Source of the DNA: Thalassiosira profunda
Taxonomy: Eukaryota > Bacillariophyta > Thalassiosirophyceae > Thalassiosirales > Thalassiosiraceae
Assembly: GCA_036939355.1 (NCBI GenBank)
Contig: JALLAP010000001.1
Span: 1-35,460 of the forward strand
DNA length: 35,460 bases
Reading direction: 5' to 3'
This document shows, in pieces, positions 10,401-19,491 of this stretch. Every line of letters starts with the position of its first letter. Position 1 is the stretch's first letter. Under the pieces are notes generated by a model, which saw nothing but the letters and a program-made list of their open reading frames with translations, was not told the DNA's origin and did not search any database. The position numbers and the translations under genes are program-made.

Positions 10401-10664
10401 CGCGGCCGCCTCGGCCTGCGTCCCGCCCGCGCGCATCACCTCCTTGGCCCGCGCGAGGGCCGCGGCGGTGGCGCGGGCGGTGGCCGTTTCGTCCTTGGGG
10501 GCGGCGGCTTTGTTGGTGGCGGCGGGCAACCCGGACGTGCCGGCTTTGCTGTTGGTGGAGGGGGTGGGGGCATTGTCTGCGGTGGTATTGTTGGTGGTGG
10601 TGGCGGGTTTGGAGGGCGGCTTGGACGCCGTGGCGCCCGTCGCCTTGGACTTGAGGAGCTGCAT
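7416..10664 (-). CDS. Large disordered Ala/Ser/Pro/Gln-rich protein with a strong basic cluster
   Basis: A single uninterrupted 1082-residue frame starting MQLLKSKATGATASKPPSK. The N-terminal 160 residues are Ala/Thr/Asn-rich, with an Ala-rich, possibly helical run (TARATAAALARAKEVMRAGG). Residues about 165-190 form a Lys/Arg cluster (FRKKKRSNKKSTKKRKPKRG), a likely nuclear or nucleolar localisation signal. The middle (about 295-430) is the only part that looks ordered, with DDYSYSTANSADTDSAYSYG and IMDVLTFNGVMAAVDDAVDA. The last third is Pro/Gln-rich (PVQQVQLNPMQPVQQEQPQP). No signal peptide, membrane segment or catalytic motif is seen, and I do not recognise the family. GC-rich codon use leaves long shadow frames on the plus strand. 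The repetitive composition makes the internal length sensitive to assembly error. Confidence 0.72.
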   Translation of the reverse strand: MQLLKSKATGATASKPPSKPATTTNNTTADNAPTPSTNSKAGTSGLPAATNKAAAPKDETATARATAAALARAKEVMRAGGTQAEAAAAAKEVARRVLREEQAKASASGAAGNTGGAAGGNNNTNGAGGSSGGTQSAPPATGGTEAHGGKPPLGPRTFRAGLLGKFRKKKRSNKKSTKKRKPKRGGRPTIDPIDEESSLTEENIGGKGAGSEEGRDDAEESNGRSASPVGKEGRAADDVRDVPSSAAKKRELRSNLEKSSVFASKSKAKATATEAPKSKANDAPAKASVRATESILSDDYSYSTANSADTDSAYSYGDSRLNTSSRNYSREYDRNPSMFTHRPSYGRNNMPSIYIEADARSTEDVSVLASKESAPRDPNIMDVLTFNGVMAAVDDAVDAALFPVDPHPSLTDGAGRRGANSARRNQGDTVHGALGGRSVGGDTRQSRGGFLRWLCVDVPGYGEACGEAYGDGDTKYSSNEETDGSLSLNDYYATRREKQGQGVRNAAMAAAGSGAAVGVGADGLEPNKTVSWADSLDGPQPPSNNNNAPTANHARSHSNNSSVLHAVARGAAAGRDPAVVPNSSLRNARWSGSPGEANRERAGTVESSAMASQATKGTKDTKGSDGAASAPTEAASVGSRLSALFKWGGGGSKAGEKAGEAAGVEIAASQSEPPSKPTAAPSAAGNPGGIAANNDDKPNWRAYVADTVPTMPSATSPRSTVSHPSAVAAAGGGYRSPTAHPQQTGPPQPQYTYQGPPTVGSAVVPGKGGSYVAPSVSGPATSGMAVAPGYTQSMSTLAMGHQPQPPSHPQQQPYLAPMTASPMTAGPQRWTPRVPKINSNLSVESEDDRTDRYAGMEQEVREAEEERAYGAPAMMPQGQAVGEYGYSEAASPALRMLMTEDTDGPPAERYGPPPPQVPTVVQQQPPAPTQQPVQQVQLNPMQPVQQEQPQPEPQPQQVQQHRSQASMASNDCSTQLAEANRKLGLFQQSTETEPAAQGSHPPPAYHQHRVDPNPSSVRFFAEQPPPATVSGLAVDVGAPPVQTPQDPPAMASPTSPEHADGYAAAAASPTTPTHEGYTTFAA

Positions 10665-11188
10665 CGTTCTTAGGCCCGGGGATGTCCAACCGAGTTGGTC
10701 AAAGGGTTGTTCGCTCGCGCCGACTTGTTTGTTTATTGATTGTCCATTGGCGTCGATCCCGACGACGAGTCGATCTCTCCTCTGCCTCGGCTGCCGATGA
10801 TCCCGACAAGGTGTTGGGTGGGTTGCCTTCCTTGCAGTCTCTTGCTGTCCCCCAAAGCGCTCACATCACACCGTGCAGCGCGTCGCTTGCATGCAGGTGG
10901 CTGCAAGCGAAATTCACGGGCGGATCAAGTTTCAACTGCCGTTGAACGACCGTTGAATTTTATGCTGGCCTTCGTGTCTGCAGGTTGTTTATGTTCGGTT
11001 GGCGACTGCAAGAAAGGCCTTTGGCGTTTGCATATTAAGTAAGTTACGTAGGAATTAGTTACTCTCTTTACTCCATACTAAGACGCCTTAGTACCGCGTA
11101 AGTTAGGTATCGTACTTGGGACTTGGGAGGCCCGCGGCCCGCGGCGGGCCATCAACACAACCTCAAACCAACCTCGACGCAACATCGC
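10665..11188. promoter_or_regulatory. Head-to-head promoter region with CGTAC-type motifs
   Basis: No coding sequence is supported in these 524 bp. Between 11041 and 11120 there are several ACGTA/GTAC words (TTACGTAGG, AGTACCGCG, TCGTACTTG), 70-150 bp before the oxygenase start. Similar words recur upstream of other genes in the window. Confidence 0.35.
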
Positions 11189-12349
11189 ATGCCCCCCGCC
11201 CACGCCCTCCTGGGCATCAGCCCTCCCGCTCCCGGCCTCGCCACGCGCATCGCGAGGGGCCTGCCGTCGATCGACGGCGTCGCATTGCGGTGGGGCGAGG
11301 ACACATCGTCCACACAGGATGCCGAGAGAAATAATGCCGAGACGCTGCTGCTCGCCGTCACCGCCGTGGATGCCGAGGGCGACGACGATGAGGATGCAAA
11401 GGAGGTGGCGCCCGAGGCCATCGTGGCGAGGGTGGACGAGCTGCTCAACGGGGTGGGCACCAAAGGGAGCGACGACGATTGCAACAAAGGAGAGCAGCGA
11501 CGGCCACCACAGTATTTCGTGGAGCTCTGGGCGACTTCGCCGGCGCCGCTGCCCCTCCGCCCAATAGATTCCGCCTACGACGAACTACTAGCGATTTCGT
11601 GCGAGCGGTGGGACTTTGATGCGTCCCAGTTGATGACACAATACGGGGCGGTGCTGCAAACTGCAATCCTCGACGAGGAAGAGGTGGCCGCATTGCGGAC
11701 GATGGTCGACCAAGCGATTGCAAACGTCGACGCCCTCCTCGCAATACACCGGCCGGAGTTGGACGTGGGCAAGGACAGCTTCGTCTTTCTGGAGATTGCC
11801 AGTCGAAATGTGCAGCGGTTCGATCTGAGACTGGACGAGTGCGAGGGAGCGGCCGATTTCGTTGAGCGGTGCATATTGAACAAACCGCAGGTGCAATCGC
11901 TGCTGACAAGCTGCCTGGGCGAACGGGACGAGATCGATTTCGATTTGTCGGTGGTGTACAGCCGGCCCGGCGCCGTCGACCAACGATGGCACGCTGACGG
12001 GGAGCACATCCAGGGCGCGAGCGAATTGGATCCGCCGTACGCAGTGTGTTTATTTCTGCCATTGATCGACCTCGACAAAACGGTGGGGTACACGCAATTC
12101 TGGCCGGGGAGCCACAAATCGAAGCATTTGGTAGGCTTTGGTCCCGTTGCCGAATTGACGCGGACGACGTACGATGGGATTTGTAAGAGCGGCGACGGCG
12201 TATGGTATGATTACCGGCTGCTGCATCGGGGGATGCGCAACATCTCCGATCAATTGCGGCCGGTGGTGCAGGTGATCTTCAAAAAGAGGTGGTATGTCGA
12301 GAAGAGGAATTACGGCACGGAATCCATCGTACCGAGCGACGATCCGTAA
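11189..12349 (+). CDS. PhyH-like 2-oxoglutarate/Fe(II) dioxygenase
   Basis: The protein has 386 residues if it starts at MPPAHALLGISPP (11189). An earlier in-frame ATG at 11123 would add 22 residues that look like leader sequence. The C-terminal half has the double-stranded beta-helix signature of phytanoyl-CoA dioxygenase-like enzymes: HADGEHIQ gives the HxD iron ligands (H268, D270), VGYTQFWPGSHKSKH is the typical 'G.h...PGSH' segment, and LLHRGMRNIS gives the distal histidine (H346), followed by R357 in LRPVVQVIF, which would bind the 2-oxoglutarate carboxylate. All catalytic residues are present, so it should be active. Substrate is unknown; the family oxidises lipids, halogenated compounds and natural products. 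The N-terminal 130 residues are acidic and not part of the fold. Confidence 0.86.
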   Translation: MPPAHALLGISPPAPGLATRIARGLPSIDGVALRWGEDTSSTQDAERNNAETLLLAVTAVDAEGDDDEDAKEVAPEAIVARVDELLNGVGTKGSDDDCNKGEQRRPPQYFVELWATSPAPLPLRPIDSAYDELLAISCERWDFDASQLMTQYGAVLQTAILDEEEVAALRTMVDQAIANVDALLAIHRPELDVGKDSFVFLEIASRNVQRFDLRLDECEGAADFVERCILNKPQVQSLLTSCLGERDEIDFDLSVVYSRPGAVDQRWHADGEHIQGASELDPPYAVCLFLPLIDLDKTVGYTQFWPGSHKSKHLVGFGPVAELTRTTYDGICKSGDGVWYDYRLLHRGMRNISDQLRPVVQVIFKKRWYVEKRNYGTESIVPSDDP

Positions 12350-12489
12350 AAGCGCGGCTCGTCACTAAATCTGCAAGATTCGGCGAATACTGAATCAAAG
12401 TAGTGGATTACAATCGCGAGAGCAGTGCATCTAATGCACCCGCCTTGCGACGCCACCCCAAGCCTAATTTGCATAACCTCGAACGCCGT
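12350..12489. other. Short convergent 3' region
   Basis: Only 140 bp lie between the stop codons of the oxygenase and the MYND gene, so the two transcripts may overlap at their 3' ends. Confidence 0.4.
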
Positions 12490-14519
12490 CTACAGGTCAT
12501 CCGCGGTTGCTTCGCTGCCGAGATTGGACTCAAGCTGGGCCACCACTCTCTGGGGGATGACTTTATCTAGTACAATCCCCTCCTTCCCAGATTTTGCTGC
12601 GAACCCGTAGTGAACCGGCAAAGCGAATACGCATTCCAAACCACCAGAGCGTTCCTCGTCCGACCCGTGCAGTGGTTCGAACCTCGGAGGATGTTCTGTA
12701 AAAGACACCGCGACGGCATTGCACTTCTCCTCTTTCAGTGCTAGCTGGATTTTGCCGATGTTTTGTCGAACGAACCTGCAGCCATTCATCATCACGTTTT
12801 GACGAAGGATCTCACACCTCTTGTGCTCGGTTGCATTGATTCCCTCCCACTTTGGCCACCCACAGAGACGACTGTGCCCGGCATCCCAACTTTCTGCTTG
12901 ACAGGCGGCTGAACAATAGCACTCGACCATACAACTCTGGCAGAAACGCAGCACGTTCCTGTCAAAGGTCTTGAGGCAGTTGCAGCAAATAGGAGTGCCA
13001 AAGTCGACTGCATCTTCAACGACCGTGCAAATTGCATCGGAACCTGACCGACTTTTCCGCAACGTGTAAAAAGCCTCCAATATTTCAGCTTTCCTCTCGC
13101 AGAGAGCTCGGGATGTCTTCTGTGGCCCGCCATTGCATAGATTCCCTTGGCAATCAAATAGATTTCAGCCAGTTCACTGCTTTCATCGTGGACAGGAGCG
13201 CGAGCGAGAACCTCCAGCAATCCAGCACGAATAGCAGCCGCATATCTGTTGTCAATTGGTGGAATGTGCTCGTAGTCTTCATCCAGGCCAAGGATTGGTT
13301 GCATCATGGCCGTTACAAATAGTGTATTTGCATAGTCCCTCCCAATCTCCATTATCCTTGCTATCACACGCGAATCCACGTACCCCTTTTCCAGCAGTAA
13401 GGGATCGAGGAGACGTTTCATCAGGGATTCATAATCCTGGTGGTCGCAATCCATTAGACCGACCATCCCCACGATCGTCGAATCGAGGCATCCTGGATCG
13501 TTGCTCAAAAGAGGAGCACGTGCTATCTGCTCCAATGGATTGACGAGTGGCTCTCCCTCAAATTCATTCTCGTATTCATTCTGGCGGTCAATGACTGCAC
13601 CTATGATTTGTTGAGCCCCAACGCAGATGATACGGTGGAAAGCATCTGGTGGCTGGAAGAACCCAGCCTCCGTCACAATGTCCTTCCGGCTCACACTCCA
13701 GCAACTGGCCTGGGCAACAAAGGGAAGGAAGCCTTCGTACGCAATCATCTCCTCAAACCCTCTTCTCGACTGTTTCATGATGCAATGAACCAGATCGAAG
13801 AAGGGCGACATGCACATGTGCCAAACAATCTTGCTCTGGAACAACACCCTCTTCTCGTCGGCCATGCCATCGACGACCGGACCGAGGGATTTCGCCACCT
13901 CAAGCAGAACGTCGTCTGGGCACCCGTCATGCCGAACAATCAGCCGGAGAATGTCCAACCAGAGGAAAGGTATTCGGGCGCTTCCCCTCACATCATCACA
14001 CGGCATCAGCACCTTAGCAGCTACGGATTTGTCGCACTGGCTCAAAAACCGGAGCATGAACGAGGAGATATCATGTTTCAGCAGCTCGTCCCGTAGATGC
14101 GGCCCCAAATGGGGGTCAGAAAGGTTGCGAGCAATGACAGATGTGGCCTCGAAATCCCCCTCCCGCAGCTCCTCCGCATAGCTGTGGACGTAATTGAATG
14201 CAAGCTGCTGCCTCTCCGTGTCGTTCAACACCTCCCTGTTTTTGATGAGCTCCTCGAACTCTCCATCTGGCCTCATGCCGCGCACCCTATTGGTGAACTC
14301 CTCGAGACTCGCACCCGGCCTCACCAGGATGGGATGGTGCATGCGGATGCTTCCGTCGGGGCCCCTATCGATAAAAAATCCGTTCGCCTTCAATTCCCGG
14401 AGCGTTTGCGCGCATTCCTCATCGAGTCCCCGTCCCGCCTCCGCCTTGCGAGCTGCCTCCTCGTCGCATTTCTGCTTGGCCTTGCGCTGCTTGCCGCGGT
14501 CCTTCTTCCGCGACGGCAT
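12490..14519 (-). CDS. MYND zinc-finger protein of the MPSRKK type, with a frameshift
   Basis: It starts MPSRKKDRGKQRKAKQK at 14519, the same N-terminal tag as the MYND proteins at 27285 and 29166. About 470 residues follow in frame 1: a helical, possibly repeat-type region (LSDPHLGPHLRDELLKHDIS, FLWLDILRLIVRHDGCPDD). The MYND finger lies in a different frame (12490 to about 13098): CCNCLKTFDRNVLRFCQSC, then ECYCSAACQAESW and GHSRLC, with all Cys/His ligands. The frames switch near 13098, where the frame-1 reading becomes implausible and the other frame gives ERKAEILEAFYTL. No GT-AG intron fits, so one base is missing (or two extra) relative to an intact gene, total about 675 residues. MYND fingers bind proline-rich peptides, usually in transcription or methylation complexes. 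Confidence 0.8.
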
Positions 14520-14921
14520 GGCGACAAATTATCGGTGTTATGAATAAATCTTTCGGCAGCCTCCGTCGCTCTGCAGTAATAATGCGGGCGCGATGAATGG
14601 CAGAAGATCCGCAGCTGCGTGCACCAAAAAATGACGGGAGGTCCCCCGGCAGGCCCCCGCGATCCAAGGCCACAAAAACGACTGCAGGTTGTTATGAATT
14701 GTTTGGCGAGTTGTTTGGCTGGGCGTGGGCGGCCACCGCGGGCGGAAGGCAACGGCAGGCAACAACGGCGGGGGTGAAGAGTGGAGGGGAGCAAGTGAAA
14801 AGGGAAGTGAACCAGTCGGGCGCGATACAGAAGTCAGTCGCAAAAGGTGTCAACAAAGATCTCTCGCCTCTCGGCTCTCTCGGCGCTCTACATACTTCAC
14901 GCACAACTTTGAGAACGAACC
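14520..14921. promoter_or_regulatory. Head-to-head promoter region of MYND and cold-shock genes
   Basis: No gene is supported in these 402 bp. There is a short direct repeat of GTTGTTTGGC-type words near 14700. No motif stands out. Confidence 0.3.
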
Positions 14922-15620
14922 ATGTCGCCCTACCGCCCCCTCCCCATCCTCGCGGCCATCGTTGGCACCGCCAGATGTGCCAGCGCCTTCACCACAAACG
15001 TCCCGCATGCTCGCCTGGCCAGCGTAGGTCCCTCACCTCTCGCCATGGCGAGCGACAACCCATCGCCCGACGACACACTTCACAGCGGGCACGTAAAATT
15101 CTTCGACCGCACTCACGGATGGGGCTTCATCACCCCCGACGATTCGCCCGGCGAGCGGGCCCACGACGTCTTCGCCCACCAGTCCTTCATTCGCATGGAC
15201 GGATTTCGCTTCCTGAAATCGAAGCAGCCGGTGCATTATCGTGTGGGCACGAAGGAGGATGGGCAAATTTATGCTGCGGAAATCTATGTGGATGCCGAGG
15301 CGGCGGCGGTGGCAGATCGCCTCGTGGAAACCACAATGGAGGCTTCGGACCTCGACGAGGAAGCCGCAGTGCTGGAGGAAATCGCCCATCAGCTCCAGGA
15401 GGAGGGGGTCGAAAAAGCGGCGGATGCACCCAAGACGCCGTCTACCAACAACATTGAGGAAACCACGATGGAGGCCGCGGATCTGGACGAGGAAGTGGCG
15501 GTGCTTGAGGACATTGCCCACCAGCTCCAGGAGGAGGGCGAGGTGGCAGCGGTTGCACCTTCAGAGAAGCCGGCGCCGCTCGATCCGTTCGCCGGTATTA
15601 AAAGCATGTTCGGGTTCTAG
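14922..15620 (+). CDS. Plastid-targeted cold-shock-domain RNA-binding protein with a duplicated acidic helix
   Basis: This 232-residue protein starts with a signal peptide followed by CASAFTTNVPHARLA, matching the ASAF plastid-import motif (cleavage near residue 21). A cold-shock domain fills about residues 55-122: GHVKFFDRTHGWGFITPDD with the RNP1-like HGWGFI and the RNP2-like DVFAHQSFIR. These domains bind single-stranded RNA or DNA, so a role in plastid RNA handling is inferred. The rest is unusual: a 27-residue acidic amphipathic unit occurs twice, at residues 136-162 and 180-206 (core LDEEAAVLEEIAHQLQEEG and LDEEVAVLEDIAHQLQEEG), exactly 44 residues apart. The tail ends PAPLDPFAGIKSMFGF. 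Kozak context ACCATGT supports the start. It is divergent from the frameshifted MYND gene. Confidence 0.85.
   Translation: MSPYRPLPILAAIVGTARCASAFTTNVPHARLASVGPSPLAMASDNPSPDDTLHSGHVKFFDRTHGWGFITPDDSPGERAHDVFAHQSFIRMDGFRFLKSKQPVHYRVGTKEDGQIYAAEIYVDAEAAAVADRLVETTMEASDLDEEAAVLEEIAHQLQEEGVEKAADAPKTPSTNNIEETTMEAADLDEEVAVLEDIAHQLQEEGEVAAVAPSEKPAPLDPFAGIKSMFGF
15327..15539 (+). repeat. Two-copy 27-residue repeat in the cold-shock protein
   Basis: Coding copies lie at 15327-15407 and 15459-15539 (period 132 bp). The peptides differ at only three or four conservative positions (S/A, A/V, E/D), while the DNA differs at many third positions, so the peptide rather than the DNA is being kept. Confidence 0.85.
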
Positions 15621-16017
15621 GTTTGGTGAGCGACATTCGGGATGGGCCGAGCGGCAGGTGGGCATCAGCGCATACATCCCATCACGGTATGATGTCATCC
15701 GTCAAGAGATGGCAAGTGAAATGCAAATAGACATCGGAGAGCCGCTATCTAGAAATGAGTCAAGGACACGGCAAGAAAATCAAAGCGAAGGAAGCCCCTT
15801 GCCCGGATGCTGCTAAACAAGCAAAGCATAGAGCAGCCGAGAACATGGCATCGATGCCAAAGCTCGGATACGATGGCTTTGGCAAAGCGAGCGAGTGAGC
15901 GAATAAGCAAACACAAGAAAGACAACGTTTGGGCCTACTCGCTTCTTCGACTAATATTAAGAAACAGTGGAGATGAAGATGAACTCGAGATGACTGCCTC
16001 ACTGCGGTGCTTAGTTG
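15621..16017. other. Convergent 3' region
   Basis: Between the cold-shock and DUF4239 stop codons I see no gene, hairpin or repeat that I can support. Confidence 0.4.
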
Positions 16018-17763
16018 CTATCTCCTTCGCACCTTCCCCAACCACTTTTTGATTCGCCGAGCGCGAGATGGGCGCGATTGGTCTGCGCTGTCGCCACTTA
16101 TTTCCTCCGCATCATCTGCAACGCCTTCTCCCAACAAATTATCCCTAGTGCCCCTCGTCGGAAGGTCGGGGCTCACGCCCACGCCCCAAAACTTGCCCTC
16201 CAACCTCTCCTCCAATTCCCGCTCCAGCCCTCCCACCATCACCTCCAATATCCCGTCGACGTTGTACGCCCCGCGCTTGCGCGAGTTGCGCAATTCCTCC
16301 ACCACGTTCAACACCAACGTGAGGCCGAAGGCCAGTATCCCGAACATGTACGATTGCAGCATCAGCACGTTGGGCGCGATGGCCTGGCTTCCCGACCCGC
16401 ACACCGGGAACGTCGCGAGCACGATGACCCCCAACAACCGCAGGCAGTACACGTGCAATGCGGGGAGCTTGCGCTGCAGCGCCCCGCAGCGATCGGCCCG
16501 CGCCTGTCGTAACGACTTGACCGTTTCGTACGCGCTCCCGGGCAGCCCCACCGACGTGGCATACAATATTGATTCGAGCGGATCGTCCCTTGGCAATCTA
16601 GACGTCGTCGCAATGGGATCCCGCGTGCTCAATACCTTCAAATCGTTCTGGACGTAGTCGTCCATTCTGGATAAGAGGGAGGGGTACAGCCCTGGCCGAC
16701 CGTACGACAGCAACGATATCTGCTCCAACAAACTCTTGGCCTCGGTCACCTCCGCGAAGAGCGCGTAGAACACCAACTCCTGCTGCTGGTACATGAAGTA
16801 GTACGTCTGTCCCACGAGCATCCCAAACAGGAGGGCGCACGTCGTGAGGACGTTCTGGACGTACTGGGACAAATCGTTCGAGAGGACGGTCAACACTTGG
16901 TCATTGTAGAGGTCCTCCCCGCTGTTGGTGGGCGTTTGCAAATGCACCAGCCACTGCGCCATCGAGGGATAAATGGCCGTGGCCAGCGCGGCCATGGCGA
17001 GGCTGGGAAGGACCACCCGCACGACCGTCCGTATCTGGTAGGAGAGGGGGGTGTAGGTTTGCGTGGCCCGGGCGAGGGCGTCGAGGGCCGAGCCCGGCGA
17101 ATAACTTTCCAGACGGTATGTCGACGAGCTAATCGATCCATCCTTTGAGGTTTGTGGTGTTTGTTGTGCGCGTTCCTGCTCCTTCGCGCTCGCACTGCCC
17201 CCGTCGTCGGACCTCTTCTGCAACGACTGCTCGACGAACCGGTCCGAGATGAAATCGGCCACGACGTCGACCGGATCGACGAGGGTTATATCTCCGATTT
17301 GGACCCGCGATTGGGTGGGATGGAGCATCCCCGCCGTTTGCAATATTGCGCTGCCGTTGGTTGTTGCGGCGCTTGCTCCCTCCCCGGATCTGACGTCGTC
17401 TTTCAGTAAGGTTGATGCGCCGTTGTTGTTTAGTGCCTGATCGTGGTAGTCGGAATCGTCCGACGGGAACAGCGCCTCGGCGCTGCCGGCGGGCGTGGCA
17501 TATAATGCAAAAATAGACGCGCCCGCGCTCCTCCGTCCGGCAACCAATTGCAACGACGACGGCAAGGATTGCAGCCCTCGGGGTGGGGGGGACGCGAAGG
17601 TGCACCGCCCATCATCAGTTGCAAATGATGGCAGCGGACGGCGGCGGCCGCGGCGCGGATGCCGATCTCGAGACGACCGCAGCACCGGCCGCGGCCCGTC
17701 CGCCCGTTGGAGGGCGCGGGCCGCCGGCGACAGCAGCAGGAGGAGGGAGGCGGCGGCCTTCAT
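16018..17763 (-). CDS. DUF4239 / bestrophin-like membrane protein, probably plastid or secretory
   Basis: I chose MKAAASLLLLLSPAARALQ (17763) as the start because it gives a clean signal peptide; the frame is open for 82 codons further up, but that part looks like 5' UTR. The protein has 581 residues. After a long disordered Ser/Arg-rich region come four likely membrane helices: VVRVVLPSLAMAALATAIYP, NVLTTCALLFGMLVGQTYYF, YCLRLLGVIVLATFPV and SYMFGILAFGLTLVLNVVEE. Between helices 2 and 3 is a soluble segment (FAEVTEAKSLLEQISLLSYG) as in DUF4239 proteins, which resemble bestrophin channels. Channel activity is not shown. The C-terminus is basic (RARRIKKWLGKVRRR). It shares a 274-bp head-to-head promoter with the LRR gene. 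Confidence 0.72.
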   Translation of the reverse strand: MKAAASLLLLLSPAARALQRADGPRPVLRSSRDRHPRRGRRRPLPSFATDDGRCTFASPPPRGLQSLPSSLQLVAGRRSAGASIFALYATPAGSAEALFPSDDSDYHDQALNNNGASTLLKDDVRSGEGASAATTNGSAILQTAGMLHPTQSRVQIGDITLVDPVDVVADFISDRFVEQSLQKRSDDGGSASAKEQERAQQTPQTSKDGSISSSTYRLESYSPGSALDALARATQTYTPLSYQIRTVVRVVLPSLAMAALATAIYPSMAQWLVHLQTPTNSGEDLYNDQVLTVLSNDLSQYVQNVLTTCALLFGMLVGQTYYFMYQQQELVFYALFAEVTEAKSLLEQISLLSYGRPGLYPSLLSRMDDYVQNDLKVLSTRDPIATTSRLPRDDPLESILYATSVGLPGSAYETVKSLRQARADRCGALQRKLPALHVYCLRLLGVIVLATFPVCGSGSQAIAPNVLMLQSYMFGILAFGLTLVLNVVEELRNSRKRGAYNVDGILEVMVGGLERELEERLEGKFWGVGVSPDLPTRGTRDNLLGEGVADDAEEISGDSADQSRPSRARRIKKWLGKVRRR

Positions 17764-18037
17764 CTTGGAGGAATGAGGGGGCGGGGGCGGCGCGCGGGCA
17801 AGGGGGAAGGTTGTATCTACGTACTTCAGTTTGTACGTCGTACGTTCGTAACTTTTGCTTTTCTCCGCTTCCGCTTCCTCCCTGGCCTGCCTCTCCTGCT
17901 CCGGCTCCATACTACCATACCTCCCCATAACAGGCTCTCCCCCCATACCCTCGCGCGCGGGCAGGTCCTGAAGGGTGTGGGGTAGGAGACTGAAAATATT
18001 TGCGGCCATAAAACAGGGCTAGAGTGCACATCAAAGG
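17764..18037. promoter_or_regulatory. Head-to-head promoter with a CGTAC-rich cluster
   Basis: Within 17816-17852 the words TACGTACTT, TTGTACGTCGTACGTTCGTA occur in a row, about 55-90 bp upstream of the minus-strand start. The same motif family appears upstream of both 3' MYND genes and the oxygenase. Confidence 0.45.
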
Positions 18038-19345
18038 ATGGAAGAGGAGTGGACCGAATACGACGGCGGCGCGGTCCAGGAATGGCACCGGAACGCCAGC
18101 CGGATCCGCGTGGCTCCGGACGTCGCTGTAATTCCGCGAGAGGCCTTTCGGCTGTGTCGAGATTTGCGGGAGGTGGATCTGAGCAGCAACGTCACCACCA
18201 TCTCGGATTATGCATTCTATCGTTGCCAATCGCTTCAGCGTGTTTCTTGGACTGCCGCCTCGTCAGTTGAGATTGGCGAGGGTGCATTTCAGTGGTGCGC
18301 GAAGTTGGGGGCGATCGATCTTAGCAATGCAACAAAGATCGGAGAGAAGGCATTCCTGGAGTGCAATGGGCTGAATCGTGTAGCCATCCCATCCACCGTC
18401 GCCTCAGTTGGAGCTCGTGCATTCGAGTGTTGCGACAATTTGGCGGACGTGGAGCTTGGCGAGGGGATCCAGCGCATTGACAAGAGAGCTTTCTATAGTT
18501 GCGGTCTTTTGGCTCGGATCAATATTCCATCATCTGTCACCGATGTTGAAGATTCAGCATTTGAATGGTGCCGCAGTTTGACAAAGGTGGGATTGAATAA
18601 GGGGCTGCAGCGTCTTGGGAATAGTGCATTCGCCCATTGCACATCGCTGCGCCGCATCAGCATCCCTTCGACTGTATCGAAAGTCGGAATATCCGCGTTT
18701 TGCCATTGCCAGCAGTTGAAGCACGCAGAGCTACAGGAGGGACTGCAGGTGATTAAGGCCAGCGCATTTTGGGATTGCCAGTCGTTGGAGCGAATCGCCG
18801 TTCCTTCCTCTACCATCAGGATAGGGGGAAGTGCATTTAGCTGTTGCATGAAAATGTCAGAGGTGACTCTGAGCGAAGGGATCCATTATATTGGCGATGG
18901 AGCATTCGGCAACTGCACAGCTCTGGAACACATTGCAATCAGCCCCGTTACCTTTGTGGTTGATGTCGGGCATTCCAGCTGTCAGTTGATGAGGACGACA
19001 ATGCCCGTCACTCGGGGGAAGAAGCTGGTAGTCTCGAAGTGGATGCAGTACAGGAGCTTAGACCAGCTCGAGCAGGCCGAGGCAAAGGTGAATGCAATTC
19101 TCGGTCGTGACGAGCAGACAGAGGAACAGAAACATGGATTGATCCGAAACTGGTTTGCCTACTGTTATCTGTTGGATTTGGCTACGATGCTCGAGCTAGC
19201 CATTTGGAATGTCAATATGAATGGCAGTGGGCAGGATGCGAAAGCCAGGCAGGCACGCCGTAGAAGCTGTGGCAGCGACATGAATGTCATCATCCCGGCT
19301 GTGTTGCCATTCTTGGAGATGCTGCCCCTGGATATTTTCATTTGA
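18038..19345 (+). CDS. BspA-type leucine-rich-repeat protein (LRR_5)
   Basis: This 435-residue protein starts MEEEWTEYDGGAVQEWHRN and then has at least twelve repeats of about 23 residues, each with an AFxxC core (EAFRLC, YAFYRC, GAFQWC, KAFLEC and so on to GAFGNC) and IP-S-V turns (IPSTVASVGARAFE). LRR_5 units build a solenoid used for protein binding. There is no signal peptide or membrane segment, so it should be intracellular. The C-terminal 90 residues (KHGLIRNWFAYCYLL, TMLELAIWNVNMN, RRSCGSDMNVIIPAVLPFLE) form the helical tail that I associate with a large LRR family in centric diatoms. That is recall-based and is one reason for the organism call. Ligand and role are unknown. Confidence 0.9.
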   Translation: MEEEWTEYDGGAVQEWHRNASRIRVAPDVAVIPREAFRLCRDLREVDLSSNVTTISDYAFYRCQSLQRVSWTAASSVEIGEGAFQWCAKLGAIDLSNATKIGEKAFLECNGLNRVAIPSTVASVGARAFECCDNLADVELGEGIQRIDKRAFYSCGLLARINIPSSVTDVEDSAFEWCRSLTKVGLNKGLQRLGNSAFAHCTSLRRISIPSTVSKVGISAFCHCQQLKHAELQEGLQVIKASAFWDCQSLERIAVPSSTIRIGGSAFSCCMKMSEVTLSEGIHYIGDGAFGNCTALEHIAISPVTFVVDVGHSSCQLMRTTMPVTRGKKLVVSKWMQYRSLDQLEQAEAKVNAILGRDEQTEEQKHGLIRNWFAYCYLLDLATMLELAIWNVNMNGSGQDAKARQARRRSCGSDMNVIIPAVLPFLEMLPLDIFI

Positions 19346-19491
19346 GAGAGTCTGGGGAGAGGAATGCGCTCTCCTATTTTAGGGTTTCTCTTATAATGCT
19401 TGCGTGATATTTATTCTCTGCCAATACAACCGGCTTTGAAGAATAATAGCAATGGGTACAACCGACATCCAATTTCTCCCTCTCTATTCCT
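19346..19491. other. Short convergent 3' region
   Basis: 146 bp, AT-rich, between the LRR stop and the stop of the Cys-tail membrane protein. Nothing else is visible. Confidence 0.4.

Noticed and set aside
12660..12690. tRNA T-loop-like GTTCGAACC
   Set aside because: It lies inside the MYND coding frame and has no acceptor stem or anticodon arm around it.
17764..18009. 82-residue N-terminal extension of the DUF4239 protein
   Set aside because: It reads as a mixed-charge leader, removes the signal peptide from the N-terminus and overlaps the promoter of the divergent LRR gene.
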